DNA of 64,000 nt from Methylotetracoccus oryzae (GTDB lineage Bacteria; Pseudomonadota; Gammaproteobacteria; Methylococcales; Methylococcaceae). Positions 46,937-56,793 of this stretch are shown piece by piece. The stretch covers positions 62,001-126,000 of the forward strand of contig NZ_SRSH01000014.1 of the NCBI RefSeq assembly GCF_006175985.1, written 5' to 3'. The translations under genes and the position numbers were made by a program. Position 1 is the stretch's first letter, and each line of letters starts with the position of its first letter. The notes under the pieces are model-generated. The model did not search any database and was not told where the DNA came from. It worked only from the letters and a program-made list of their open reading frames with translations.

Positions 46937-49321
46937 CTAGAGCGGCCAGGTCCAGTCGTCATGTTCCGGCATGTCGATGCCGTGCTCGTAGGCGTAATTC
47001 TGCGCCTCGATTTGCAGGTCGCGGAACCGCTGCTTGGCATGCGCCCCAATCGCCGTTAGCCGCGGGACGCGGTCGATCACATCGATCGCCAGACTGAAGC
47101 GGTCGATCTCGTTCTGGATCGCCAGTTCCAGCGGCGTGTTGATGTTGCCCTTCTCCTTGTAGCCACGGACGTGGAACTGGCTGTGGTTGGCGTGGCGGTA
47201 GGTCAGCCGGTGGATCAGCCAGGGATAGCCGTGGAAGTTGAAGATCACCGGCTTGTTGGTGGTGAAAAGGCTGTCGAAGTCACGGTCGCTGAGGGCGTGC
47301 GGACCTTCGTGGTGCAAGGTCATCAGGTCGACGACATTGACGAAGCGGATCTTGATGTCGGGAAATTCCGTCCGCAGCAGCGCCGTTGCCGCCAGCGCCT
47401 CCTTGGTCGGAATGTCGCCGCAGCCGACCATCACGACATCCGGTTCACACCCGTCGTCATTGCTGGCCCAGTCCCAGATGCCGACGCCCTTGGTGCAGTG
47501 TTTGATCGCCTCGTCCATGCTGAGGTACTGCAGATGGTTTTGCTTGTCCGCGACGATGACGTTGATGTAGTTGATGCTCCTGAGGCAGTGATTGGTGACC
47601 GAGAGCAGGCAGTTGACGTCCGGCGGCAGGTAAATCCGGGCGACTTCCGGGTTCTTGTTCACCACGACATCGAGAAAGCCCGGGTCCTGATGGGTGAAGC
47701 CGTTATGGTCCTGGCGCCAGACGGTCGAGGTGATCAGCAGGTTGATCGAGGAGATCGGCGCGCGCCACGGAATCTCGTTGCAGATGGAAAGCCACTTGGC
47801 ATGCTGGTTGTACATCGAGTCGATGACGTGCACAAAGGCTTCGTAGGTGGCGAAGAAGCCATGCCGTCCGGTCAGCACGTAACCTTCATACCAGCCCTCG
47901 AGGGTGTGCTCGGAGAGCATCTCCAGCACCCGGCCATCGGGGCTCAGCTCGCCGCCATCGGCGTCTTCCGGCAAGTAATCCGCCAGCCAGAGCTTCTTGC
48001 TGACCTGGTAAACGTCGTCGAGTTTGTTGGAGGTGTTTTCGTCCGGGCCGAACACGCGAAAGTTGGTCAGGTTGTCGCGCATCACGTCGCGCAACAAGGC
48101 ACCCAGCGGCTTGGTGTTCATCGCGCGAATCAAGCCGGGCTTTTCGACCGCGCAGGCATACTCCCGAAAATCCGGAAGGCGCAGCGCGCGGCGGATCAAA
48201 CCGCCGTTGGCATGCGGGTTGGCACTCATGCGCAGGCGCCCCTGCGGTGCCATGGCCCGGATTTCAGGTTTCAATTTGCCCGTCTCGTCAAACAACTCCT
48301 CGGGCTGGTAGCTCTTCATCCAGTCTTCGAGCTGCTGCAGATGCGCCGGGTTATTGTGCAGCCCGGACAGCGGCACCTGATGGGCGCGCCAGAAACCTTC
48401 GACCTTCTTGCCGTCGACTGCCTTCGGCCCGGTCCAGCCCTTCGGCGTCCGCAGCACGATCATCGGCCAGCGATATCGGGTCACATGGGCGGCACCCTTG
48501 GCCCGTGCCTCGCTCTGGAACGCACGGATCTGTGCGTAGCACGCGTCCATGGTCGCCGCCATCGCCTGGTGCATCTCCAGCGGGTCGCTCCCTTCGACAA
48601 AATGCGGGGTCCACCCATAGCCCTGCAGCAGCATCGCCAGTTCCTCGTTCGGAATGCGCGACAGCAGCGTCGGGTTGTTGATCTTGTAGCCGTTCAAATG
48701 CAGGATCGGCAGCACCGCGCCATCCCGGGCGGCATTCAGGAACTTGCTCGAATGCCACGAGGTCGCCAGCGGGCCGGTCTCGGACTCACCGTCGCCCACC
48801 GCCACCACGACCAGCAGCTCGGGATTGTCGAAGGCTGCGCCGAACGCATGCGACAGGCTGTAGCCGAGTTCGCCGCCCTCGTGGATCGAGCCCGGGGTCT
48901 CGGGGGTGCAGTGCGAGCCGATCCCGCCGGGAAAGGAAAATTGCTTGAAAAATGCCTTTAGGCCCTCGGCGTCCTCGCTGGTGTTCGGATAGATCTCCGA
49001 GTACGTGCCTTCCAGGTACACCGGTGCCAAGACACCCGGGGCACCGTGCCCCGGCCCCGCCAAAAAGATCGCCTCCTGCGCATGCTCGAGGATGATCCGG
49101 TTGGTATGCGTGTACATGAAGGACAGGCCGGGACTGGCACCCCAGTGCCCCAACAGGCGGCTCTTGAGGTGCGCTTCCTGCAGCGGCTCTCTCAGCAGCG
49201 GATTGTCTCGCAGGTAAATCATGCCCACCGCCAGATAATTGCAGGCGCGCCAAAAGGCATGGAGTTGCTGCAGGTGATCGGCGGTCAGCGGCTTGGTCGA
49301 GGCAAGGGTCAGGTCGCTCAT
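46937..49321 (-). CDS. xfp: Phosphoketolase (xylulose-5-P / fructose-6-P)
   Basis: Thiamine-diphosphate enzyme that splits xylulose 5-phosphate or fructose 6-phosphate with phosphate to acetyl phosphate and an aldose phosphate. 794 residues, the usual family length. Seen: [20 protein letters not shown] near 56, [29 protein letters not shown] (the ThDP/Mg loop) near 178, [29 protein letters not shown], and the C-terminal domain with [21 protein letters not shown] precedes the ATG. It is the first gene of the five-gene - strand set that ends in acetate kinase, so glycogen carbon can flow to acetyl phosphate and ATP without pyruvate decarboxylation. Confidence 0.95.
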   Translation of the reverse strand: MSDLTLASTKPLTADHLQQLHAFWRACNYLAVGMIYLRDNPLLREPLQEAHLKSRLLGHWGASPGLSFMYTHTNRIILEHAQEAIFLAGPGHGAPGVLAPVYLEGTYSEIYPNTSEDAEGLKAFFKQFSFPGGIGSHCTPETPGSIHEGGELGYSLSHAFGAAFDNPELLVVVAVGDGESETGPLATSWHSSKFLNAARDGAVLPILHLNGYKINNPTLLSRIPNEELAMLLQGYGWTPHFVEGSDPLEMHQAMAATMDACYAQIRAFQSEARAKGAAHVTRYRWPMIVLRTPKGWTGPKAVDGKKVEGFWRAHQVPLSGLHNNPAHLQQLEDWMKSYQPEELFDETGKLKPEIRAMAPQGRLRMSANPHANGGLIRRALRLPDFREYACAVEKPGLIRAMNTKPLGALLRDVMRDNLTNFRVFGPDENTSNKLDDVYQVSKKLWLADYLPEDADGGELSPDGRVLEMLSEHTLEGWYEGYVLTGRHGFFATYEAFVHVIDSMYNQHAKWLSICNEIPWRAPISSINLLITSTVWRQDHNGFTHQDPGFLDVVVNKNPEVARIYLPPDVNCLLSVTNHCLRSINYINVIVADKQNHLQYLSMDEAIKHCTKGVGIWDWASNDDGCEPDVVMVGCGDIPTKEALAATALLRTEFPDIKIRFVNVVDLMTLHHEGPHALSDRDFDSLFTTNKPVIFNFHGYPWLIHRLTYRHANHSQFHVRGYKEKGNINTPLELAIQNEIDRFSLAIDVIDRVPRLTAIGAHAKQRFRDLQIEAQNYAYEHGIDMPEHDDWTWPL

Positions 49322-49941
49322 GTGGGTCCTGCTATCGGCTGGAGGCTGAGGTTACGACACTAAGGCAGCTTTTCGCAGCGCCACAAGTTTCGGCTGGGCC
49401 AGCTACATTCTAACGTGCGGATGTTGCTGACATATGAAGTCGCACGGCTAGCCCTCGCACTGGACCAGACTGTTTCTTTGCGGGAACGTCCCCGGGGCGG
49501 CAGGATCCAGGCGTCGCCGCCGCAGTGCGCGGGGCTTCGGAACCTCGCGCTTCGGGCATGCGACCGGGACCGGTCATCCCGCACCGGCGACCTCGCCGGG
49601 AACTCGCTCCTGGTCAGAAGACCGAAAGTCTGCCAAAGCGACAACGCGGGCCTGTAGCAGATCCTCTCCCGGTGCAATGCGTTTTCGTGGCCGCCTTCCG
49701 AGCGGGAAGGCTGGCCGGATCCCGGCCGCAAGCGGCCACGTCGTTTGAGCCCGCGATCGCAGGCTTCCCGGCCAATGTTCCTTACTCCGCAGACAGCGCG
49801 CAGCCCAGCGCCTGGCAACACCGCGGGGGCAGCGGGATGGAATTTGGCTGTATGCTACGCGTCTGGATGCGTCTGGCCCCGGGACTGGCCTGGGGGGTGG
49901 GCGCGGAAACTGTACCCTCAGCTGCCGGATTCGAATCACCC
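49322..49941. other. Divergent intergenic region
   Basis: About 620 bases between the divergent phosphoketolase and BT1-like transporter genes. The frame of the transporter is open back to 49525 but the translated N-terminal 139 residues have no family likeness and are taken as untranslated. Promoters for both directions should lie here. GC is high and no box pair could be assigned. Short - strand ORFs overlap but show no motifs. Confidence 0.35.
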
Positions 49942-51624
49942 ATGAAACACGCCGAAGACCCTTTCGCCTCCGGCACCACGCCTCATATTCTGTTGCAGCT
50001 ACATCGCTGGTTCGACCGGAACGTCCTCGAACTCGGTCGTGAGTTGCGCCTGTCCTATCTCCCTCCGTTGATGGTGTATCTGGCCGCGGGCATCTCGGGG
50101 CTCACCGCCATCGTTGGTACCTTTTTCGTCAAGGAATATCTCGGCCTGTCGGCGGAATTTCTGGCGGCGCTCGGGTTCTGGACCATGCTGCCCTGGGCAC
50201 TGAAGATGCCCATGGGACATCTCGTGGATCTGGTCTGGAAGCACAAGGCAGGTTTGATCTACCTGGGGGCCACCCTGGTTGCCGTGAGCTTGTTGATCAT
50301 GGTCGGCCTCCTCGCCGAACCCCGGATGATGGGCGATGTCATGACGGCGGAAAAATGGTACGTGCTGTCGTCGCTACTCGCCCCACTCGGCTATGTCCTG
50401 CAGGACACCGTCGCCGACGCGATGACGGTGGAAGCCGTACCGCGGGTGGACGAGCAGGGTCTGCCACTCTCCGATGAGGCGATTCGCCTCGGGCACACGA
50501 CCATGCAGACCCTCGGACGGGTCGCCATCATCGGTGGAACGATTCTGGTCGCCGCGGTGAACGTGCTGATGTTCGCCGATGCAGAATCCCTCGATACCGC
50601 CGGCAAAGTAGCCGTGTATCTCGACATCTATCAGCTCGCTCTGATCATCCCCGCCATTTCGGCCGGGGGATCCTTGCTGGCCGGCTTTTTGCGGCGACGC
50701 CACATGCAGCAGCTCCTGGCACAGGGCTACACGTCTGCCGAGGCCGCTCGACTCATCGACGTTCGGGCTGAGGAGCCTCCCCCGGTCAATTGGTGGATTT
50801 TGGGCGGTGGGCTCGCCTTCCTGCTGTTTTCGGTAGTCATGGGGCTGGCTGCGATTCCCTTCAACGAAGAAATCGTCTTTGCCGGGTCGATCGGCATCGT
50901 GCTCTTTCTGATGTTGCGGCTTACCCGTGAACTGAGCCCGACCGCGCGCCGCGATCTGCTGGCGACGGCGCTCGTGATCTTCGTGTTTCGGGCAATGCCC
51001 GGGCCAGGCGCCGGATCGAGCTGGTGGATGATCGACGTCCTCGGCTTCGACCAGAGTTTCCTCTCCCGCCTGTCGCTGTTGGCCAGCACGCTGGCCCTGC
51101 TGGGCATGTTCCTGTTCCGGCGCTACATGGCCGAACGCCCCATAACCGACGTGATCGTAATGTTGACCATCGCCGGTGCTGTGCTGTCGTTGCCCAACGT
51201 GGCGATGTTCTATGGGCTGCACGAATGGACGGCGAAGCTGACCGGCGGACTGGTCGACCAACGCTTCATCGCATTGATCGATACCGCGCTGGAGTCGCCC
51301 TTGGGACAGATCGCGATGATCCCCATGCTGGCCTGGATCGCAAACTCCGCCCCACCGCGACTGAAGGCGACGTTTTTCGCCGTGATGGCCGCTTTTACAA
51401 ATCTGGCCCTGTCCCTGTCGCAGTTGCTGACGAAGTATCTGAACCAGGTCTTTACGGTGCACCGCGAGGTCAAGGATGCCTCGGGTGCCGTGACGGTGCC
51501 GGCCGACTACAGTGAGCTCGGCGCGCTGTTCATCACTGTCTCCGTCATCGGACTGATACTGCCACTGATCGCGGTGCAGCGCGTCCGCGCCCACTGTCGC
51601 GACAGCAACGGCTCAGCGCCCTGA
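49942..51624 (+). CDS. Folate/biopterin (BT1)-type MFS transporter
   Basis: Polytopic membrane protein of 560 residues from the ATG at 49942, which gives the MKHAEDPFAS start. It has about 12 helices and the BT1 family flavour: YLPPLMVYLAAGISGLTAIVGTFFVKEYLGLSAEFLAALGFWTMLPWALKMPMGHLVDLVW near 50-110 is the diagnostic opening, and LSSLLAPLGYVLQDTVADAMTVE near 160 contains the DTVADA motif of the superfamily. A large loop lies between helices 6 and 7 (about 265-285). No clear ribosome site precedes this ATG. Substrate is unknown; BT1 members include folate and pterin carriers, though other cargoes occur. Confidence 0.75.
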   Translation: MKHAEDPFASGTTPHILLQLHRWFDRNVLELGRELRLSYLPPLMVYLAAGISGLTAIVGTFFVKEYLGLSAEFLAALGFWTMLPWALKMPMGHLVDLVWKHKAGLIYLGATLVAVSLLIMVGLLAEPRMMGDVMTAEKWYVLSSLLAPLGYVLQDTVADAMTVEAVPRVDEQGLPLSDEAIRLGHTTMQTLGRVAIIGGTILVAAVNVLMFADAESLDTAGKVAVYLDIYQLALIIPAISAGGSLLAGFLRRRHMQQLLAQGYTSAEAARLIDVRAEEPPPVNWWILGGGLAFLLFSVVMGLAAIPFNEEIVFAGSIGIVLFLMLRLTRELSPTARRDLLATALVIFVFRAMPGPGAGSSWWMIDVLGFDQSFLSRLSLLASTLALLGMFLFRRYMAERPITDVIVMLTIAGAVLSLPNVAMFYGLHEWTAKLTGGLVDQRFIALIDTALESPLGQIAMIPMLAWIANSAPPRLKATFFAVMAAFTNLALSLSQLLTKYLNQVFTVHREVKDASGAVTVPADYSELGALFITVSVIGLILPLIAVQRVRAHCRDSNGSAP

Positions 51625-51727
51625 GTGCGATCGGAAGAACCGCTCGTCGCGACGGGACAAGCAGAGGACATGCGGACAGGCCGCGCATGACCCCGGAAAA
51701 ATCATTCCTGCCGGAAGCCCTCAAGCC

Positions 51728-52954
51728 GTGATCGTTGCCAAGAGAAAGTATCACCCACCGAACGGCTTCAGCCGTTTCCCAAGCCGGTCATCCTTATGCT
51801 GGCTGATCCTTTGCAGACTGCTGACCGGGTGCGGCACGCCACCCCCGGCCGCAACCAGCACGCTGATTGCCAGCGAGCATTACGCGCTGCGTGCCGTCAC
51901 GCTCGTACAAGGTCTGGTTGAGCCGTGGTCACTGGCCTTCCTGCCGGATGGTGAACTCTTGGTGACCGAGCGACCCGGGCGTTTACGCCGCGTGGTCGGA
52001 GGCGCGTTGCAGCCGGAACCCGTCGCCGGACTGCCTGACATCATCGCCAGCGGCCAGGGCGGCTTGCTCGACGTGGCACTGCATCCCGATTTTGCCGCCA
52101 ATCGCCTGGTGTACCTGTCCTACGTCGCTCGGGCGGCCGAAGGCGTCGGTACGGAGGTTGCGCGCGGCCGTCTCGACGGCAACACGCTCACCGGTTTGCA
52201 GGTCATTTTTCGCGCCACGCCCAAGTTGCCCGGAAACGCTCATTTCGGCTCTCGCCTGCTGTTTGCCCCCGATGGAAATCTCTTGATCACTCTCGGCGAA
52301 CGCTATACCGAGCGCGAGCAGGCACAGAACCTGGCCAACCATCTGGGCAAGATCATTCGTCTCAAGGATGACGGCAGCATTCCTGCTGACAATCCCTTCA
52401 TTGGCCACAGTGGCGCCCGTCCTGAGATCTACTCATACGGGCACCGCAATGTGCAGGGCATCGCGCAACAACCGGGCACCGGGAAGGTCTGGGCGCACGA
52501 GCACGGCCCGCAGGGCGGTGATGAACTCAATCTGCTACAGGCCGGAAGCAATTACGGCTGGCCGGTGATCACCTACGGAAGGAACTATGTGACGGGCACA
52601 CAGATTGGCGAAGGCACTGAAAAACCCGGCATGGCGCAGCCCGTGCATTATTGGGTACCATCCATCGCGCCTTCCGGCTTCGCGTTCTACGCCGGAGAAC
52701 CGTTCGCACGATGGCAGGGGAATGCCCTGATCGGCTCCCTGGCCTTCGATCAACTGGTGCGGCTCGAGATTGTCGACGGACGCGTCGTGCATGAAGAGCG
52801 GTTATTGGATGGACGCTTCGCGCGAATCCGCGATGTGCGTATTGGCCCCGACGGGTTGCCCTACCTGTTGGCCGGCGGCGACGCCGGGCGGATCGTGCGC
52901 CTGGAACCCGCCGCCCTGATGGGAACTGCCGGCAACGGAGCGGGAACTCGCTGA
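51728..52954 (+). CDS. PQQ-dependent sugar dehydrogenase-like lipoprotein (GDH-B/YliI type)
   Basis: Protein of 408 residues with a six-bladed beta-propeller of the glucose/sorbosone dehydrogenase family. The N-terminus ends in a lipobox, LLTGC, with Cys35, so it is probably an outer-membrane or periplasmic lipoprotein. Seen: LVEPWSLAFLPDGELLVTERPGRLRRV, GQGGLLDVALHPDF, PGNAHFGSRLLFAPDGNLLITLGERY, the PQQ-region YSYGHRNVQGIAQ and WAHEHGPQGGDELNLL, and GSNYGWPVITYG. The residues that bind PQQ and the catalytic His pattern look intact. It starts with GTG at 51728; no strong ribosome site is visible. It would oxidise aldose sugars in the periplasm if PQQ is available. Confidence 0.85.
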   Translation: MIVAKRKYHPPNGFSRFPSRSSLCWLILCRLLTGCGTPPPAATSTLIASEHYALRAVTLVQGLVEPWSLAFLPDGELLVTERPGRLRRVVGGALQPEPVAGLPDIIASGQGGLLDVALHPDFAANRLVYLSYVARAAEGVGTEVARGRLDGNTLTGLQVIFRATPKLPGNAHFGSRLLFAPDGNLLITLGERYTEREQAQNLANHLGKIIRLKDDGSIPADNPFIGHSGARPEIYSYGHRNVQGIAQQPGTGKVWAHEHGPQGGDELNLLQAGSNYGWPVITYGRNYVTGTQIGEGTEKPGMAQPVHYWVPSIAPSGFAFYAGEPFARWQGNALIGSLAFDQLVRLEIVDGRVVHEERLLDGRFARIRDVRIGPDGLPYLLAGGDAGRIVRLEPAALMGTAGNGAGTR

Positions 52955-53089
52955 CCATCTGCCCCCCGTGGGGCACTCGGGCCAACCGCAGTGTCAGGTC
53001 AGGCGCTCGTTTACGAGGCCCGCCTGATCCAGGGCATCGGCAAGACCAGGGCCCGTGAATGCAACCTATGGCTCGGAGAGAACAAAAAA

Positions 53090-53698
53090 ATGAAATTTTC
53101 GCTTCAAAGGAGCTTTGACTATTTTCTGATCGGCGTATTGGGTCTGCTACCCGTCCTTATCGTGGTACAGGTCGTGTTGTACGTCGAGCGTTTCTTGCGC
53201 GACTTCGTAGTCAACATTTACGGCCGTTACGAAGACAAGCCGTTGCTGCCGGTGCTGTTGTTCGCCGGTTCGGTAGCGTTCCTGGTGTACTTCGGCTATT
53301 TGCTCAAGCAGGACAAGGCCCACCTGCTTTACTACCTCGAAAAACTGCTGGATCGTATCCCCGTGCTCGGCACACTGTACCGCGTCACGAAAAAGATCCT
53401 CAGCCTGTTCCGCGGCGACGAGGACACCCGGCTGCGAGATGTCGTCTACGTCGAATACCCTCGCGAGGGCATCTGGGTTCCGGCTTTTGTGACCAATCGT
53501 ACCGGCGACAGGTACGTCGTCTACGTTCCAACCTCCCCCAACCCGACGTCCGGCTTCACCGTGATCCTGCACGAATCGCGCGTGATACCATCGTCGATGA
53601 CGATCGAAGAAGCCTCGAGTTTTGTCATCAGCCTCGGGGTAGATATGCCGAAGCCGGAGGAAGCAGCGACCTTGGACCGGCCCAGCCGAACGCCATAG
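53090..53698 (+). CDS. DUF502 family inner-membrane protein
   Basis: Protein of 202 residues with two membrane helices (FLIGVLGLLPVLIVVQVVLYV near 11-31 and PVLLFAGSVAFLVYFGYLL near 54-72) and a C-terminal domain. Family motifs seen: IPVLGTLYRVTKKILSLF near 90-107 and VVYVEYPREGIWVPAFVTNR near 118-137. DUF502 proteins have no established role. The start at 53090 has GGAGAG at good spacing, while codons upstream to 52991 are unlike the family. It follows the sugar dehydrogenase by 136 bases on the same strand. Confidence 0.85.
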   Translation: MKFSLQRSFDYFLIGVLGLLPVLIVVQVVLYVERFLRDFVVNIYGRYEDKPLLPVLLFAGSVAFLVYFGYLLKQDKAHLLYYLEKLLDRIPVLGTLYRVTKKILSLFRGDEDTRLRDVVYVEYPREGIWVPAFVTNRTGDRYVVYVPTSPNPTSGFTVILHESRVIPSSMTIEEASSFVISLGVDMPKPEEAATLDRPSRTP

Positions 53699-53952
53699 CC
53701 AACCTGACCGCAAGACCCCATGGGTTGCTGCCGTCTCCCGTTCGCGGGAAAAAGGTGTTGCCGCCGCTACGCGCTCCGGCTTGCCATCGCGACCCCCGCC
53801 TTTCATTCGATGGGTACTGGGCTCCCGGCGTTGGCACGGCAAGCGATATCGGCCTTACCGCGCCGCCGCTACGCCTCCCGGACTCACAGCGGGGCTCATA
53901 TGCTAACCAGTGCGATCTTCCGAACCTACCCGGAGACAACGAAGAGAACGAC

Positions 53953-54513
53953 ATGAGCAGGCATCACCAAGCGCCAGGGAGGAAACTTGCGCTGGCTTGC
54001 CCCGAGGAGCCCCCTGCCTTTCGCGGAGATCAGCCGTTATCGACCCAAAGTCCGTCGGCTCCTGCCGGCCCTTGCGTACCGTTCCGCGGAGTGGCTATCG
54101 CCCTGCTCGTTCTGACGGTTGCGGCCTGCGACTCGGTCCGGACGCGAACCCTGGAAGAAGGCGAGGTCAATATGTCGCAGGCACAGTTCGCGGCCCAATT
54201 CGAACGCGTGTTCCGCTACCACAACCGGATCACGAACGAACTGATCATGGAACTTCCCAGCCTGTCCCTATCGGAAGAAGACACCGACAATCTTTCGGAT
54301 GCCGAGGAACGCATGAACGAAGCCTGTGACAGCCTGAACGAGGTCGCTTCCCTCGAAGCCGTATCGCAGCATGCCGACTTTTGGACGGAGAGCGGCCTGC
54401 CCGAGGCGGTACCACAGTGCGAGGAGGCGACGCATGCGGTTGAGGCGCTGTTTGAAACGCTGCACACGCGAGCGAAAGCCAGCCCGGAAGCCTCCCCCGC
54501 TCCCGCACCGTGA
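53953..54513 (+). CDS. Hypothetical lipoprotein
   Basis: A 186-residue product if translated from the ATG at 53953; the frame extends to 53725. I do not recognise a family. A hydrophobic stretch, VAIALLVLTVAACDS, ends in Cys59 with a lipobox-like VAAC, but the preceding 45 residues are long for a lipoprotein signal n-region, so the true start is uncertain. The mature part is acidic and helical (MSQAQFAAQFERVFRYHNRITNELIMELPS then SLSEEDTDNLSDAEERMNEACDSLNEV) with two more Cys. It converges with the following ABC gene, with 32 bases between the stops. Confidence 0.55.
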   Translation: MSRHHQAPGRKLALACPEEPPAFRGDQPLSTQSPSAPAGPCVPFRGVAIALLVLTVAACDSVRTRTLEEGEVNMSQAQFAAQFERVFRYHNRITNELIMELPSLSLSEEDTDNLSDAEERMNEACDSLNEVASLEAVSQHADFWTESGLPEAVPQCEEATHAVEALFETLHTRAKASPEASPAPAP

Positions 54514-54545
54514 GCCGGGTGATCACTACACCGCGAGCCCTCCGG

Positions 54546-56327
54546 TCAGACTGAGTCGCGATCGGGTTCCGCCAGCACCTGCCAACGCCCCTGTCCCGAG
54601 TCATCAAACTCCAACAGCAACGCGTAGTCGGCCAGTTGGTCATCACCGTCACCGAGGGTGATCCAGCTGATATCCTGGTGCGCCAACAGGCGCAACATAT
54701 GGCGCACCTGCATCACACTGAGCGCCGTACCAGGACGGTCCAGCAGGGCAAACCGCGGTTGTGCCAGCAACAGGCGGGCGAAGGCCAGCGACTGCTGCTC
54801 GCCGAGCGACAGGAGATCATCCCAGTCCTGTTCCCGATCCAGCCCCCCTGCTCTCGTCAGTACCGCTGCAGCCTGGACCGAATCCAGTACCCTCAGGATC
54901 TCCTCATCCCTCGTAGTACCTTCCGCTGCCTGCGTCAAAAGGATCTCCCGCAGATTTCCCGGAGGTAGGTAGGGACGCTCGGGCAGGAAGAGAATATCCT
55001 CTAGGGCCGGCCTGAAGATCCGGCCCTCGCCAGTGTCCCAGATACCCGCCGTAGCGCGAAACAACGCCAGCTTGGCGCGATCCGGGCCCTTGATCAGCAC
55101 TGAACGGCCTGCACCCATTTCTCCGGTGAACTTATCGACCAGCACTCTCCCGTCGCGCGGCGAGCGCAGCGTCAGTGCCTCGAACGCCACCCGCTGCGGA
55201 TCTTCGATGACCTTGATGTTGTCCGCCGGATTCAGATCGGAAGGTGCGGCGCTGGGGTGCGCGCAAATCGCGCATACCGCAGCGATGTTCCCGCGGACTG
55301 CTTCCGGTGCGGCCTGCTCGATGGCCTCGGCAAGGTCGCTGAGCCGCGATGCGACAGCGGCATAGGATGAGATGGACTGGAACTGATTGACGATGAGCGA
55401 AAACGCACCAAGCAACGCGGTGAACGCCACCGCCGCTTGTGTCACAACGCCGAATTCGACCTCGCCGGCCATGAACATCGGCGCCACGAACAGGATTGGA
55501 ATGACCTGAATGAGATAGTTGTATCCGGTTGTGAAAAAGCCAAGGTTACGGTTGACGGCGATAATGCTCTTGAAGTTCGACACCAGCGCGTCAATCTGTC
55601 CTTGCAGCCGTGACTGCAAACTCGCCTCGCGGTGCAGCATCGCCACGGATTCGGCGTTTTCCCTTATGTGAATCAGATCCGACCGGAAATTGGCCTCCCT
55701 GTCCAATTGTCGATAATTCAATGTCACAAGAGGGCGACCCAGTTTAATGGCGAACCAGGTTCCGCCAGCGGCGTAGGCAACGGAAGCCAGAAACAGTAGC
55801 GGACTGATGCTCCACAACACACCCGAAAACGCAATCACCGTGAAGGTTCCGTTCAGCACCATCAAGGTGAACGACAATGTCGTGACGGTGAAGGTCCGAA
55901 TGTCGTCGGCAATGCGCTGGTCGGGATTGCTCAATGCGCCCGCTTCGTCCAGGCGATAGTAGACGCGGTGATCTAGGTAAAAGGTCACGATTCGGCGGGT
56001 CAGCCATTCCCGCCACAACAGCCCGAGCCGTTCCTCGGCAAAGCGGAAAACCACCGCAACAATTGTCAGGATAGTGAAGACGCCCACATAGCCCAGTGCC
56101 AGCCAAACGAACTCGGTCGTCTGGCGCCCCGCGATCGCTGTCATGAAATCGCGGCCCACATAGCTCGCGAGCACGTTGAGGCCATTGATCGACAGCGACA
56201 TGAGGACCAGCGCCGTGGCCATCATCTTGGCCTTACCGCCTACTTCGGAGGCCGCCAGATTCTTGACGCTTTGCCAGAGGCGTGCCCAGATCAGTGTACT
56301 AGTGGTAAAGCTCGTCGCTCCGTTCAT
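54546..56327 (-). CDS. SbmA/YddA-like ABC membrane protein with degenerate ATPase domain
   Basis: Protein of 593 residues. The N-terminal half (about 30-335) matches the ABC_membrane_2/SbmA-BacA family: six helices with VWLALGYVGVFTILTIV, FRFAEERLGLLWREWLTRRIVTFYLDHRVYYRL, NPDQRIADDIRTFTVTTLSF and GFFTTGYNYLIQVIPILFVAP. The C-terminal half aligns to an ATPase domain but is eroded. The Walker A position reads GPDRAKLAL (414-422), one residue short and without the GKS/T core. The signature LSLGEQQ (506-512) remains. The Walker B region reads LLDRPGTALS, with Arg531 where the catalytic Glu belongs. The H-loop position is Asp560. It may bind nucleotide weakly or not at all. The ATG at 56327 has AAGGGC upstream; codons above it are unlike the family. 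Confidence 0.75.
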   Translation of the reverse strand: MNGATSFTTSTLIWARLWQSVKNLAASEVGGKAKMMATALVLMSLSINGLNVLASYVGRDFMTAIAGRQTTEFVWLALGYVGVFTILTIVAVVFRFAEERLGLLWREWLTRRIVTFYLDHRVYYRLDEAGALSNPDQRIADDIRTFTVTTLSFTLMVLNGTFTVIAFSGVLWSISPLLFLASVAYAAGGTWFAIKLGRPLVTLNYRQLDREANFRSDLIHIRENAESVAMLHREASLQSRLQGQIDALVSNFKSIIAVNRNLGFFTTGYNYLIQVIPILFVAPMFMAGEVEFGVVTQAAVAFTALLGAFSLIVNQFQSISSYAAVASRLSDLAEAIEQAAPEAVRGNIAAVCAICAHPSAAPSDLNPADNIKVIEDPQRVAFEALTLRSPRDGRVLVDKFTGEMGAGRSVLIKGPDRAKLALFRATAGIWDTGEGRIFRPALEDILFLPERPYLPPGNLREILLTQAAEGTTRDEEILRVLDSVQAAAVLTRAGGLDREQDWDDLLSLGEQQSLAFARLLLAQPRFALLDRPGTALSVMQVRHMLRLLAHQDISWITLGDGDDQLADYALLLEFDDSGQGRWQVLAEPDRDSV

Positions 56328-56793
56328 TTGGTCGCCCTTTCGGTTGCATGTCCTTCCCCCCCGTCCCGCTGCCTTAACACTAACGCTCCCGGTGCCAAGC
56401 GCAACTCCACGACGGCGGACGGCAACCTTACACCAAAGCAACCCTTAACGCCTGCGATGCAGCCCGTCATGCCATTGGCCTCCGGTCGCTGGCCGGCAGC
56501 AACTCCCCTCGTGCACCGCAGCGGGTGTGCGTTCGCTCGGAGCGTGGGTGTCCTGCGTCCGCGTATGTTATATATAGGCAGTCCAGCCGTGGGTATGCCG
56601 AAGCCACCGCTTAAATGGCCGAGGGCACCCTTGGAACGTGATGCGCTTTCGATGGCCGCTCGCAGTTGCCGCGCGATGACCCCTGGCCGCGCCGGCGCTG
56701 CCGGCCATCCAGTGTTGTTCTCGTCAAGGCTACATCGGACCTTCCCGCTGTCCTCGTACCTTAGCTCAACCGCCACAACGGCCTCCCTGCGAT
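56328..56793. promoter_or_regulatory. Divergent intergenic region
   Basis: About 465 bases between the divergent ABC gene and the O-antigen polymerase-like gene. An AT-rich patch, TATGTTATATATAGG at about 56565-56579, stands out in GC-rich surroundings and could belong to a promoter for the + strand gene. No supported ORF is present. Confidence 0.3.

Noticed and set aside
47171-48961. Long + strand ORF of 596 codons opposite phosphoketolase
   Set aside because: The opposite strand encodes a full, motif-complete phosphoketolase; this frame has no family features and is a high-GC shadow.
49525-49941. N-terminal extension of the BT1-like transporter
   Set aside because: The 139 extra residues have no family likeness and are Arg/Pro/Gly-rich; the ATG at 49942 gives a normal-length protein.
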